Shown piece after piece: positions 43,631 to 52,116 of a DNA stretch of 64,000 nucleotides. The DNA lies in assembly GCF_014204895.1 (NCBI RefSeq), contig NZ_JACHMF010000001.1, positions 2,356,001 through 2,420,000 on the forward strand, in the 5' to 3' direction. Position 1 is the first letter of the stretch. Every line of letters starts with the position of its first letter. The notes under the pieces are model-generated. The model saw nothing but the letters and a program-made list of their open reading frames with translations, was not told where the DNA came from and searched no databases. The stretch is from Paractinoplanes abujensis. GTDB lineage: Bacteria > Actinomycetota > Actinomycetes > Mycobacteriales > Micromonosporaceae. The position numbers and the translations under genes are program-made.

Positions 43631-45826
43631 TCACAGGAGGCCGTCGAAGCGGTCGCCGTCGAGCCAGTCCGCGCCGGTGGTGTCGACGGGATAGCCGACC
43701 AGGCCGAGCCGGTGGGCCACCCGATGCTGGAAGACGATGCGGGCCGCCGGGGTGTCCTCGTCGAGGCGGACACTCTCGCGACCGTCCAGATCGGGGATCC
43801 GGGGCACGTCGCCGATCTCGACCAGGATCGTCCGGTCCGGTTGCAAGGCCATCGCCCGCCCGGCCCGGAACAGCACGTCGGTCGCCCCGCCCAGCACGTC
43901 GTCGCGGGTCAGCACGACCAGCGCGCCCGGCCCGGCCGCGAAGCCCTGCTGCACCACCTCGTCACGCTGCGGCGACCCCTTGCCGGTGCGGCCGACCATC
44001 TCCTCCCAGTCGAGCGGGGCCAGGTCGAGCGCGCGCAGCAACCCGAACACGGCGTCCTTGGTCTGCTTGTCCCGGCCGTGGATCACGAAGACGTCCCGGT
44101 GCGCCCGCCGGTCCGGCCCGCGGGCCGCCTCCCGGCCGGTCACGGCCCCCGTCCACAGCCAGGCCGGCGCCTTGTACGTCTTGGCCCCAGCCTCGGTCCA
44201 CTCGAACTCGTCGGCGGACAGGCCGTCGTAGCCCTCGCCGACGACGTCCTGAAAGATCCGATCGGAGACGATCGCCACCAGGTCGGCGTCCGGATGGTCG
44301 AGGACGGCGGCGCGGATCGCGGAACTGTCGAGCAGGCGCCCGATGCCGATGATCGTGCTTCCGCTGAAGCCCAGCGCCGCCTGCGTGAACCGGCCCGAGC
44401 CGACCGACAGCCGCATCCGGATCCGGTCGCCGGGATGGTCGGCGTTGTCGGCCACCACCTGCGCCCGCCAGCCGTGCAGCAGCTTCGGCAACGCGATCTC
44501 GTCCTCGACGCCCGGGGGCAGCACCACCATCAGGCCGTCACCGCCGGGCTGGCGGTCGGTGTCGCGCAGGGTCAAGCCGAGACCGGCCAGCACCCGTTCG
44601 GCCATGCCCGCGACCCGGCGCTGCAGCTCGCGCTGCTGCGGGGTCGTACGGGAGCTGTAATTGACCACGTCGACACCGAACGCGATCCGGTTCACCGGGC
44701 GGGAGTCGTCGTCGCCGGCCGGCGCGCTCACCTCGGCCGGGTCGTGCTTCTCCGGCGGCGGAACGGGCACCCGCGCGGGAACCGCCGGCAACACGTCTCG
44801 CACCGCGCGCACCTGGTTGTAGACGGCCGTCAGAAACTCGGTGTCGTCGGCCAGTTGCGCGGTCAGCCAGGGCCCCAGTTCGGTGTCGGCCGGCAGCGGC
44901 GACCCCAGGGCGGAGACCATGTTGGCCCGGGCGATCTCGACGCTGCGGCTCATCGTGCGGACCTGGGCCAGGGAGCCGGCCAGCTCCGCCTCGTCGGCCG
45001 CCAGCTCGGCGGCGTGCTGACCGCCCCGCCCGGCGCCGCCCGCCCGCAGCTGCGCGGTGGCCTCGTCGAGCCGCGCCGTCACCCGGGAACGCAGGTCGGC
45101 CAGCTGGCGGCCGTTGTCGTGCACGCGCGCCAGGTAGCGCAGCTTCGCCGCGTGCATCAGATAGCGGCCCAGCGGCGGCAACCCCGTGCCGCCGTCGCTC
45201 CACGCGAACCGGCTCAGCTCGGCGTCCTGGTCGGGCGCGCCCAGCAGCACCAGCCGGCGGGCCGCGGCCGGGCCCGGGGCGGTGGTCTCCCAGGCCGCGA
45301 AGCCGCCGAGCGCGAACCGGGACTCCCACCACCGGTCACCGTCGCCGGCCCGGCCCGGCACCTCGGCCCGCACCCGCACCCCGGCCACGTCGCCGGTCTT
45401 GGCCAGCAGCACGACCGTCGTGCCCAGCAGCGGCGCCTCCCCGCCCAGCGTGGCCCACCAGCGGCTGAACTCGTGCCAGCCCAGCGGCGCGGACGCGGCC
45501 AGCGACGGCCGGGAACGGGACATGGCGTCCAGCGACGCGGCGGCGAACGACACGTTGAGCAGGTCGTGCTCCACCCGCGCGATCAGCTGGAACTGGGCCG
45601 CGACGTCCTCCGCGGCGGCGATCGGCCCGTCCGAGCCGGCCCGCGGCCGCGGCGGCAGGGCCGCGGGCAGGTCGATCTCCAGGATGGGCCGTTGCAGGCC
45701 GAGCTGGTCGCGGCAGTTCGCCCACAACGATTCCACCCGGGCCAGCGCGGCGTCGCTGTCGGGCCCGTCGAGCGGGGCGAACACGTGCGCGACGAACTCC
45801 GGCTCAACGAGGCTGGCGTCGGCCAC
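43631..45826 (-). CDS. CATRA-region / nucleotide-cyclase-like / TIR fusion protein
   Basis: A 731-residue predicted conflict-system protein. Residues 1 to about 340 match the CATRA (caspase/TPR-associated) N-terminal family: SLVEPEFVAHVFAPLDGP, LNVSFAAAS, AELSRFAWSDGG, YLMHAAKLRYLARV. Residues about 375-540 resemble a class III nucleotidyl cyclase: FGVDVVNYSSR with one metal Asp, QPGGDGLMVVLP with the second, and GIGRLLDSS with the Arg, but no Asn at the usual place. Residues about 570-731 are a CAP12/Pycsar-type TIR domain: DVFVIHGRDKQTKD, PLDWEEMVGRTGKGSPQRDE (likely catalytic Glu about 623) and LVVLTRDDV. It probably senses a nucleotide and hydrolyses NAD. The GTG start has GGAGGAGGA. Confidence 0.82.
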   Translation of the reverse strand: MADASLVEPEFVAHVFAPLDGPDSDAALARVESLWANCRDQLGLQRPILEIDLPAALPPRPRAGSDGPIAAAEDVAAQFQLIARVEHDLLNVSFAAASLDAMSRSRPSLAASAPLGWHEFSRWWATLGGEAPLLGTTVVLLAKTGDVAGVRVRAEVPGRAGDGDRWWESRFALGGFAAWETTAPGPAAARRLVLLGAPDQDAELSRFAWSDGGTGLPPLGRYLMHAAKLRYLARVHDNGRQLADLRSRVTARLDEATAQLRAGGAGRGGQHAAELAADEAELAGSLAQVRTMSRSVEIARANMVSALGSPLPADTELGPWLTAQLADDTEFLTAVYNQVRAVRDVLPAVPARVPVPPPEKHDPAEVSAPAGDDDSRPVNRIAFGVDVVNYSSRTTPQQRELQRRVAGMAERVLAGLGLTLRDTDRQPGGDGLMVVLPPGVEDEIALPKLLHGWRAQVVADNADHPGDRIRMRLSVGSGRFTQAALGFSGSTIIGIGRLLDSSAIRAAVLDHPDADLVAIVSDRIFQDVVGEGYDGLSADEFEWTEAGAKTYKAPAWLWTGAVTGREAARGPDRRAHRDVFVIHGRDKQTKDAVFGLLRALDLAPLDWEEMVGRTGKGSPQRDEVVQQGFAAGPGALVVLTRDDVLGGATDVLFRAGRAMALQPDRTILVEIGDVPRIPDLDGRESVRLDEDTPAARIVFQHRVAHRLGLVGYPVDTTGADWLDGDRFDGLL

Positions 45827-46127
45827 GGTCGTCCTCCTCCCGGTGCCGGGTCAGCCAGTGCACCAGGGTGTTGCGCCGGTCGAGGACCGGGGTGGGGATC
45901 CCGGTGGCCGTCCGGCTGCCGATCCGCAGGATCCGGTCGGGCCCGAGCCGGTCGAGCTCGGCGATGGCCGCGCGCACCGCGTCGGCGTCACCGGCCTCGA
46001 ACGCCGCGCGCAGCTCGACCATGGCCAGGTCGACTTCCTCCCACCGCTGCGGTCCGTGCGTCCACATCACCAGGTGCTGCAGGACCGCGACGGCGTCCTG
46101 CACGGTCTCGTCGTCCCACGGGTCCAT
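45804..46127 (-). CDS. Small CATRA-system-associated protein
   Basis: A 107-residue protein beginning MDPWDDETVQDAVAVLQHL, with RWEEVDLAMVELRAAFEAGDADAVRAAI and a conserved C-terminal NTLVHWL. This pattern matches the short proteins found next to CATRA genes; their function is unknown. Its 3' end overlaps the fusion gene by 23 bases, so the two are translationally coupled. The ATG at 46127 is chosen by homology; the ribosome site is weak. Confidence 0.75.
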   Translation of the reverse strand: MDPWDDETVQDAVAVLQHLVMWTHGPQRWEEVDLAMVELRAAFEAGDADAVRAAIAELDRLGPDRILRIGSRTATGIPTPVLDRRNTLVHWLTRHREEDDRGRRQPR

Positions 46128-46196
46128 GGCTGGGACTGTAGCCACGCCCACCCGCGACGGGATTCCCCCGAACCAACGAACCGTTCCGGCTGTCAC

Positions 46197-46847
46197 TCAG
46201 ATCCGGGCCGCGATGGCGTCGACGATCTCGGTCAGCGCGTACTCGTTGAGACCGTTGCCCGGCCGCGACGGCACGTGCACGGTGTCGCGCCAGGCCGTCA
46301 TGCCCGCCCACGGGGTCGTCGCCGGCGCGAACAGCAGCAGCCGCGACGCCTCCGGGTTGCTGCCCACCCAGACCGCGGCCAGGTCGTCGAGGGTGGCGGG
46401 TGCGGCCGGCGGATAGTCGGGGGCCGCCCGGCCGACCCCGAGCGGATGGGCCGAGGCGTCGGTCAGCACCACCACGAGATGCCGCCGGTTGGCGCCTGCA
46501 CACCAGTCCGAACCGAACGCCACGGCCAGCGCCTCCAGCCCCGACTCCGGTTCGTCGCCGCCCCCGCCCGCCTCCAGGTCCCGGACGGCGGTCTCCAGCT
46601 CACCGGCCTGCGCGGGCATCCGGAAGAAGCGCGACTCCTGCAGGGCGTCGGCCGGGTTGTCGCGGAAGTCGCGGTAGGCCACGAACCGCACCCGCAGCTC
46701 CCCGATGGCCTTGTCACCGACCGCGGCCGCCTCGGCCAGCCGCTTGGGCAGGGTGAGCACACCCTCCTTGAGCCGATCCACGATCGGATACATGCTCCCG
46801 GTGACATCCAGGCAGAAGACGATGTCCACCGCGTACGCGTCCCGCAC
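46197..46847 (-). CDS. von Willebrand factor A domain protein
   Basis: A 216-residue single vWA domain. The MIDAS motif is DVTGSM in AVDIVFCLDVTGSMYPI; VAYRDFRD, GGGGDEPESGLEALAVA and VVVLTDASAHP complete the metal site. Similar vWA proteins serve as assembly or partner-binding components of NTP-dependent conflict systems. It is the first gene of the operon, 69 bases before the CATRA-associated gene. GTG at 46847 is chosen because GGAAGGAG lies seven bases upstream, rather than a TTG eight codons earlier. Confidence 0.85.
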   Translation of the reverse strand: MRDAYAVDIVFCLDVTGSMYPIVDRLKEGVLTLPKRLAEAAAVGDKAIGELRVRFVAYRDFRDNPADALQESRFFRMPAQAGELETAVRDLEAGGGGDEPESGLEALAVAFGSDWCAGANRRHLVVVLTDASAHPLGVGRAAPDYPPAAPATLDDLAAVWVGSNPEASRLLLFAPATTPWAGMTAWRDTVHVPSRPGNGLNEYALTEIVDAIAARI

Positions 46848-46941
46848 AGTAAGGCTCCTTCCCCGAGCCAACCTTGCGCCACCGGCAAACGGACCGCACC
46901 ATCTGACCGGCCGACCCGTTCCGCCTGACTACACTCCGGTC

Positions 46942-47292
46942 ATGTTCGAGTCCGTGGCCCCGATCGTGCCCGTCCGCGACCTCGACGCCGCCCTGGCCCG
47001 TTACCGCCGGCTCGGGTTCGCCACCCGCGCCTACGACGGGCCGCAGCGCTACGGCTTCGTCGACCGTGACTCCGTTTCGCTGCACCTTACCGAGTGGGCC
47101 GGGCACGACCCGCTGACCACGGCGGCCTCGGTCTACCTGTACGTCACCGACGCCGACGCGGTGCACGCCTCGTGGCGCTCCGAGGTGGAGGGCCGCCTCG
47201 GCGACCCGCAGGACACCCCGTGGGGCCTGCGCGAGTTCGCCTACGTCGACCCCGACGGCACCCTGCACCGGGTCGGGTCACCGCTGACCTGA
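46942..47292 (+). CDS. Glyoxalase / bleomycin-resistance fold protein
   Basis: A 116-residue VOC-superfamily protein: VAPIVPVRDLDAALARYRRLGF at the start, VYLYVTDADAVHASW in the middle and PWGLREFAYVDPDGTLHRVG at the end. Dimers of this type bind and often sequester glycopeptide drugs or catalyse metal-dependent chemistry. Drug resistance is only possible, not shown. Divergent from the vWA operon. Confidence 0.88.
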   Translation: MFESVAPIVPVRDLDAALARYRRLGFATRAYDGPQRYGFVDRDSVSLHLTEWAGHDPLTTAASVYLYVTDADAVHASWRSEVEGRLGDPQDTPWGLREFAYVDPDGTLHRVGSPLT

Positions 47293-47302
47293 GGCCGGCC
47301 GA

Positions 47303-48631
47303 TCAGGTCGACAGCAGGTCGCCCCGGATCGTGGTCCGGGTGATCCGGGGGCGGTCCCGGAGGGCGAGCACCTCGTTGGCGAGCGCCGCGACGTCCTCCG
47401 GCGGTTCACCGGGCTCGACGGCGATCCCCGCCGCCAGGAGGCTGTCCGGTACGGCGCCGCGCGTCAGCAGGGTCCGCCACTCGCGGGTGCCGAGCTCGAC
47501 GTACTCCAGGGCGGGGAGGCCGGTGACCTCGAGCGGGTCGGCGAGCAGGCCCGGCTGGACCTGCACGGTCCGCAGCCGGGGCAGGCCGGCCACGGCGGCC
47601 AGGCGCACCGGGTCGCCGTCCCGGCGCCCGACGGTCAGCACCTCCAGCTCCGGGTGGGCGGCCGCCTCGACCGTGGCGAACCCGGCGTCGTTGATCCGGG
47701 CGACGGCCGGGAACTCGGCCGCGCGGCCGGGACGCCAGTGGTGGCTGCCGTGCTCGACCATGTCGGTGAGGGAGTCGGCGACCAGGTCGGCGCCGATCGC
47801 CGGGCCGTCCAGCACGATGATCTGGCCGAGGTGGCCCGCCGGGCCGGGGGTCAGGTCGACGGCGAAGCGGGCGGAGCCGCCGTCGGAGGCGAAGACGATC
47901 CAGCCGGGCGATCCGGGCAGGCCCTGCACCACGGCGTGCGGAGGTGTCCGCACCGCCTCGGCCGCGCCGTAACGCCAGGACGGCCGGCGCCACCGGGCGT
48001 CGGCGACGGTCAGCTCGTCGAGCGGCAGCAGGTAGCAGCCGATCGCGCCGGCGTGCTCGTCGTCGTCCGCGCCGCCCCGGGTCGCGCGGTACAGCGTGGC
48101 CAGCTCGGCCGGGAGCGGGACCCCGAGGCGGGCCTCGGTGGCCGCGAGTTCTTCGCCGGTCGCTCCGGTGTCACCGGGCAGCCGTTCCCGCAGCAGGCGC
48201 TCCAGCCGGGCCGGGTCCGCGGTGGGGGCCGGTGTCGCGTGCGGCGTCGGCTCCGGCTCGCGGCGCCACGGCTCCGGAACAGCCCCTTCCACCAGAATCA
48301 TCGACTCCGGGTAGGCCGACGGCAGCCGCTCCACGGCCGGACCGTGGTCGAAGAGGTCGAGCGTGGCCTGGCCGGCCGGGGTGACGCGCAATGCGAACGC
48401 CACGTGGCCGCGCCCGGCCTCGGCCAGCGCGGCCGAGATCAATCCGACCGCCTCGGCCTGGGCCTGATGGTGGGCCGCGGAGCCGTTACCGACCCGGCCG
48501 GTGAAGGAGGAGGTGCGCCCGGCGACGGAGCCGGCCACGAAGCCGCCGTCGGCCAGCAGCGTCTGCTGGTTGCCCACCGTCAGCAGGCGGGCCAGGCCGG
48601 CCCACGTCGCGAAGTCGTCGAGCGAGGGCAC
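47303..48631 (-). CDS. SMI1/KNR4 (SUKH) domain protein
   Basis: A 442-residue cytosolic protein. The middle, about residues 140-290, is a SUKH domain: ATEARLGVPLPAELATLYRATRGG, CYLLPLDEL and WIVFASDGGSARFAVD. The N-terminal 130 residues (PSLDDFATWAGLARLLTVGN, LFDHGPAVERLPSAYP) and the Leu-rich C-terminus are not recognised. SUKH proteins are often immunity partners of polymorphic toxins, or general protein-interaction modules. It starts three bases after the stop of the TPR gene, so they form an operon. Confidence 0.82.
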   Translation of the reverse strand: MPSLDDFATWAGLARLLTVGNQQTLLADGGFVAGSVAGRTSSFTGRVGNGSAAHHQAQAEAVGLISAALAEAGRGHVAFALRVTPAGQATLDLFDHGPAVERLPSAYPESMILVEGAVPEPWRREPEPTPHATPAPTADPARLERLLRERLPGDTGATGEELAATEARLGVPLPAELATLYRATRGGADDDEHAGAIGCYLLPLDELTVADARWRRPSWRYGAAEAVRTPPHAVVQGLPGSPGWIVFASDGGSARFAVDLTPGPAGHLGQIIVLDGPAIGADLVADSLTDMVEHGSHHWRPGRAAEFPAVARINDAGFATVEAAAHPELEVLTVGRRDGDPVRLAAVAGLPRLRTVQVQPGLLADPLEVTGLPALEYVELGTREWRTLLTRGAVPDSLLAAGIAVEPGEPPEDVAALANEVLALRDRPRITRTTIRGDLLST

Positions 48632-48634
48632 GGC

Positions 48635-49504
48635 TCAGTTCCAGCCCCGCCGCACCCACTTGCGGACCAGCGGCGGCACGACCCACGAGTAGACGCAGAA
48701 CAGCAGCCACGTGAAGCCGAGCACGCCGGCCAGCACGGGCAGGCCGATCGCGCGCAGCAGCAGGATCAGCGCGACCGCGACGAGCCACGTCTTGAGGGCG
48801 CCGAAACGCAGCACCGGGCGCAGCGGCAGCATCAGCGGGTGGCGGGCGACGCGCAGTTCCAGTGCGGACTCGGCGAACACCGGCTCGGTGGGGCGGGCCG
48901 CGGCGGCCTGACGGAAACCCTCGTACGCGGTGTCGATGTGCCCGCGGGCCGCGCTGGTGCCGCCGAGCAGGGCGTGCGCGACCGGGTTGTCGGGGTGCAC
49001 GCCGACGAACTCGCGGCTGATCCGCTGGGCCTCCCGGTCGTCGCCGCGGGCGTGCGCGATCTGGATGCGCGTCGCGTAGACCACGGGGGCGTGCGGCGCC
49101 TGCGCGGCGGCCAGGCCGACCAGCTTGCCGGCCTTGTCGAGCTGGCCGTTGGCGACGCACAGGTCCGCGTACGAGCAGAGCAGGTCGGCGTCGTCCGGGG
49201 CCAGGGCCAGCCCGTCGAGCAGGGCCCGTTCGGCCGCCTCGTCGCGCCCCGCCTCGTGCTCGGCCCGGCCCAGCCAGAGCAGCAGGTCGGGGTCGGGCCC
49301 GTTGGCCGCGAGCCCGGCCCGGGCCGCCTCGCCCACTTCGGCCCACCGGTCGAGCTGGCTGAGGGCGGCGCAGCGCAGCTGCATCGCGATCGAGCCGGTG
49401 ACCTCGTTGGCGGGCAGCGCCGACAGCTCGGTCAGCGCCTGCTCGGCCCGGCCGGTGGCCAGCAAGGCCTGCGCCCGGTGCAGCACCGGCTGCGGCGACG
49501 TCAT
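48635..49504 (-). CDS. TPR-repeat protein with C-terminal membrane helices
   Basis: A 289-residue protein. Residues 1-210 are tetratricopeptide-like repeats (ALLATGRAEQALTEL, LAPDDADLLCSYADLCVANGQLDKA, FVGVHPDNPVAHALLG). Two hydrophobic helices follow at about 235-255 and 258-278, ending in a basic tail. The TPR part should face the cytoplasm as a docking platform. Same strand and three bases from the SUKH gene; function unknown. Confidence 0.8.
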   Translation of the reverse strand: MTSPQPVLHRAQALLATGRAEQALTELSALPANEVTGSIAMQLRCAALSQLDRWAEVGEAARAGLAANGPDPDLLLWLGRAEHEAGRDEAAERALLDGLALAPDDADLLCSYADLCVANGQLDKAGKLVGLAAAQAPHAPVVYATRIQIAHARGDDREAQRISREFVGVHPDNPVAHALLGGTSAARGHIDTAYEGFRQAAAARPTEPVFAESALELRVARHPLMLPLRPVLRFGALKTWLVAVALILLLRAIGLPVLAGVLGFTWLLFCVYSWVVPPLVRKWVRRGWN

Positions 49505-49553
49505 CGCAGCGTCCCCACCGGCGGCGGCATCGCGACCGCCCCGGCCGGCGGCG

Positions 49554-49982
49554 TCATCGCACCACCGCCAGGATCATGGCCTCGGACAACCCGAGACCGA
49601 CGGCGGCGAGCAGGCCGGGCACGATCAGGCTTTTCGCCTCGACGCCGCGCAGCACGGCCACCCGGAAGGCGCGGCGCTGGAAGGCCAGGACGACCAGCCA
49701 CACTCCGATGCCGCCGATCGTGCCGGCGAGCCGGATCGCTGACGTGCCGTCGACCGACAGGGCCACCACCACCCGCCCCGCGAAGCCGACGAGCCCGGCG
49801 CCCGCGATGAGCAGCAACTGCTGAACCGGCAGGGCGAGCCGCCGCCCGTTGAGCACCCCCAGCGTGGCGGCGGCGAGCGGCCCGCCGAAGAACGCCGGGT
49901 AGACGATCGACTCGGGCCGCCACGGGCGCTTGGCCGGCGGCGCCTGATCCCGGATCGTCGGGCTGAACAACTCGTCGTTCAT
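49554..49982 (-). CDS. Small four-helix membrane protein
   Basis: A 142-residue protein starting MNDELFSPTIRD, with hydrophobic segments around residues 28-45, 52-72, 80-100 and 118-140. No family recognised. It precedes the TPR and SUKH genes on the same strand with 49 bases between, so it is probably the first gene of a three-gene operon. The ATG at 49982 excludes an upstream stretch that is antisense to the kinase gene. Confidence 0.65.
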   Translation of the reverse strand: MNDELFSPTIRDQAPPAKRPWRPESIVYPAFFGGPLAAATLGVLNGRRLALPVQQLLLIAGAGLVGFAGRVVVALSVDGTSAIRLAGTIGGIGVWLVVLAFQRRAFRVAVLRGVEAKSLIVPGLLAAVGLGLSEAMILAVVR

Positions 49983-50048
49983 GCAGGTCCCCGCTCCCAA
50001 CACCACTCGCGCGCAGCACAGCCTAGCCGGGGCCGCTACCTTTCCGGC

Positions 50049-50606
50049 ATGACCCCGACGCTCGTGGTGATCCGCGGCAACAGCGGCAGCGGCAAGACGA
50101 CGACGGCGCGCGAGGTCCGGCGCCGCTACGGCCGCGGGTGCGCGCTGATCGAGCAGGACTACGTGCGGCGCACGATGCTGCGCGAGCACGACAGCGGGGC
50201 GGTCGACGCCGTGGCGCCCGGATTCCTCGTCGGCATCGCGCGGGCCGCGCTCGGGTCCGGCTATCACGTCGTGCTGGAGGGGATCCTGCATTCCCGGCGC
50301 TACGGCGAGGAGCTGCGGCGGCTGGTCGACGACTACGACGGCCGGGTCTTCCACCTCGAGGTGTCGTTCGACGAGACCGTGCGGCGGCACCGTCGGCGGG
50401 CCGAGCCGATCCCGGTCACCGCCGAGCAGATGCGCGAGTGGTACGACCCGCACGATCTGCTGCGCGTACGGGGTGAGCGGGTGCTGCCCGATTCGATGGG
50501 CTTCGAGCAGGTCGTCACCACCGTCCTGCACGACAGCGGGCTGGCCGCGGCGGCGCCGTCGACCCCGTGCCCGGTGCGCTGCCCCCGCTGCGCCGGGAAG
50601 GTGTGA
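50049..50606 (+). CDS. P-loop kinase (zeta/Cpt-like AAA_33)
   Basis: A 185-residue protein. Walker A GNSGSGKTTTAREV opens the fold, LIEQDYVRR follows, VVLEGIL is the Walker B-like strand, and the lid region contains Arg pairs (VRRHRRR). This matches small phosphotransferases such as chloramphenicol phosphotransferase-like or zeta-toxin-like kinases; the substrate is unknown. The C-terminus has CPVRCPRC, a possible metal site. The 200 bases after it hold only stem-loop-forming sequence. Confidence 0.82.
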   Translation: MTPTLVVIRGNSGSGKTTTAREVRRRYGRGCALIEQDYVRRTMLREHDSGAVDAVAPGFLVGIARAALGSGYHVVLEGILHSRRYGEELRRLVDDYDGRVFHLEVSFDETVRRHRRRAEPIPVTAEQMREWYDPHDLLRVRGERVLPDSMGFEQVVTTVLHDSGLAAAAPSTPCPVRCPRCAGKV

Positions 50607-50807
50607 CACCTTCGCACGGCGGACAGTTTCGATCCGTACCCGCAGCTCGACGCCGACCTGCACGCCCACGTCGGGCAGCGCTCGACCTGCAGGACGGGGC
50701 GCGTCAGGCCGCCGCGGAGTTCCGGGAGCCGGCCCGGCGGTTCAGCTGATCCCGGCCCGCCGGACCGTTCGGGTGGGCCGGGCCTCGAGCGCGAACCGGC
50801 CCGAGGC

Positions 50808-51008
50808 TCAGCGGCCCTCCGCGACGTCCCGGGCGGTGCGGGCGGCGATCCGGGCCACCTCGTCGACGGTCATCGCGATGATCGGCTCGTCGGGGCCGCC
50901 GTCGGCCAGGCCGCGCTCGACGTGACCGACGTTGAAGTCGGTGGCGACCTTCTGGTCCATGGCTTCGTTGAGCGCGTCGGCGATGCGCCGGGCGAGTTCG
51001 GTCATCAT
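50808..51008 (-). CDS. Small conserved-looking hypothetical protein
   Basis: A 66-residue protein, MMTELARRIADALNEAMDQ through DEVARIAARTARDVAEGR, predicted mainly helical and acidic. No family recognised. It has an in-frame stop between two stem-loops and codon use like its neighbours. The start is taken at the double ATG; the longer frame would cross the terminator of the TSUP gene. Confidence 0.5.
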   Translation of the reverse strand: MMTELARRIADALNEAMDQKVATDFNVGHVERGLADGGPDEPIIAMTVDEVARIAARTARDVAEGR

Positions 51009-51027
51009 GACGGCCCAATCTAAAGCA

Positions 51028-51059
51028 GTGGCCGCGCCGACGGATATCGGCGCGGCCAC
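51028..51059 (-). terminator. Terminator of the second TSUP permease gene
   Basis: GTGGCCGCGCCGA at 51028-51040 pairs over all 13 bases with 51047-51059, with a six-base loop. It lies 15 bases beyond the TSUP stop codon in the direction of transcription. Confidence 0.85.
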
Positions 51060-51074
51060 CGGGCGGCGGAAAGG

Positions 51075-52022
51075 TCAGGCGGGGTCGAGCTCCCGCTCGT
51101 CGCGGCCGGGGTTCTCCGCGCGGGCCTCGGCCTCGGCGATGATGCGGCGGTCCTCCTCGGCGTGGCGGCGGTACTCCCGGATCGAGTAGGCCAGGGCGGC
51201 CGCCCAGACGACGTAGATCACCGCGTAGACCGTGTACCGCGTTGTGTCGCCGGCGTCGATCCAGTCCGACTTCAGCAGCGTGCGGGTGTTGGTGAGGATG
51301 ATGACACCGCCGACCGCGGAGCCCAGCACCCGCGGCGGGATGTGCCGGACCAGCCAGGCGGCGATCGGCGCGGCGATCACGCCACCGATGAGCAGCGCGG
51401 CCACCCACCCGAAGTCGATGTTCTCCGAGCCCAGCCCGAACAGGAAGCCCAGGCTGGCCGCCACCGCGACCAGGAACTCACTGGTGTCGATGGAACCGAT
51501 CGTCTTGCGCGGCTCGAGGCGGCCGCTGGCCAGGATCGCCGGCGTGCCGACGGGACCCCAGCCGCCGCCCCCGGTGGCGTCGACGAAGCCGGCGACCACG
51601 CCCAGCGGGGCCAGGAACCGCTTGCGCAGCGGCAGGCCGAGGCGGCCCTTGGGCAGGCCCATCGTGGTGAACCGGATGAACACGTACAGCCCGAGCGCCA
51701 GCAGGATGACCGACATCAGCGGCGCGGCGACCTCGGTGTCGAGCCCGGAGAGGAACGTGGCCCCCGCGAACGCGCCGAGGGCGCCCGGGACACCGATCTT
51801 GAGGACGACCTTCCAGTCGACGTTGCCGAACTTCCAGTGCGAGACGCCGGAGACCAGCGTGGTCCCGATCTCGGCCAGGTGCACCGTGGCCGAGGCGGCG
51901 GCCGGGTTGGTGCCGATGGCGAGCAGCAGTGTCGTCGACGTGACGCCGTACGCCATGCCGAGGCTGCCGTCGACGAGCTGCGCTCCGAGGCCGACGAGGG
52001 CTAGGAGGATCAGTTTCCTCAT
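51075..52022 (-). CDS. TSUP (TauE/SafE) sulfite-exporter-type permease
   Basis: A 315-residue membrane protein with eight helices. The two family motifs are LVDGSLGMAYGVTSTTLLLA then ASATVHLAEIGTT, and FVDATGGGGWGPVGTP then SIDTSEFLVA. This branch resembles sulfur-assimilation-associated TSUP proteins. The C-terminal tail is charged and cytoplasmic. Before the gene, CCTA and TAGG half-sites at 52067-52083 could form a small operator. A second, different TSUP gene lies at 3770. Confidence 0.9.
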   Translation of the reverse strand: MRKLILLALVGLGAQLVDGSLGMAYGVTSTTLLLAIGTNPAAASATVHLAEIGTTLVSGVSHWKFGNVDWKVVLKIGVPGALGAFAGATFLSGLDTEVAAPLMSVILLALGLYVFIRFTTMGLPKGRLGLPLRKRFLAPLGVVAGFVDATGGGGWGPVGTPAILASGRLEPRKTIGSIDTSEFLVAVAASLGFLFGLGSENIDFGWVAALLIGGVIAAPIAAWLVRHIPPRVLGSAVGGVIILTNTRTLLKSDWIDAGDTTRYTVYAVIYVVWAAALAYSIREYRRHAEEDRRIIAEAEARAENPGRDERELDPA

Positions 52023-52116
52023 GGTCGCTCCAGTCCAGGCGGTGGGGGTTGACCGCGCCCATCATGCCTACCATTTCGATAGGAGTACAGCAAGAGCGGT
52101 CCCACCTGGCGTGTGC

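Noticed and set aside
43463..46141. 892-residue plus-strand open frame
   Set aside because: Antisense to the TIR fusion gene, whose domains are clear.
50567..50749. Small open frame after the kinase gene
   Set aside because: Low-complexity Arg/Ala sequence with no start signal; region is dominated by stem-loops.
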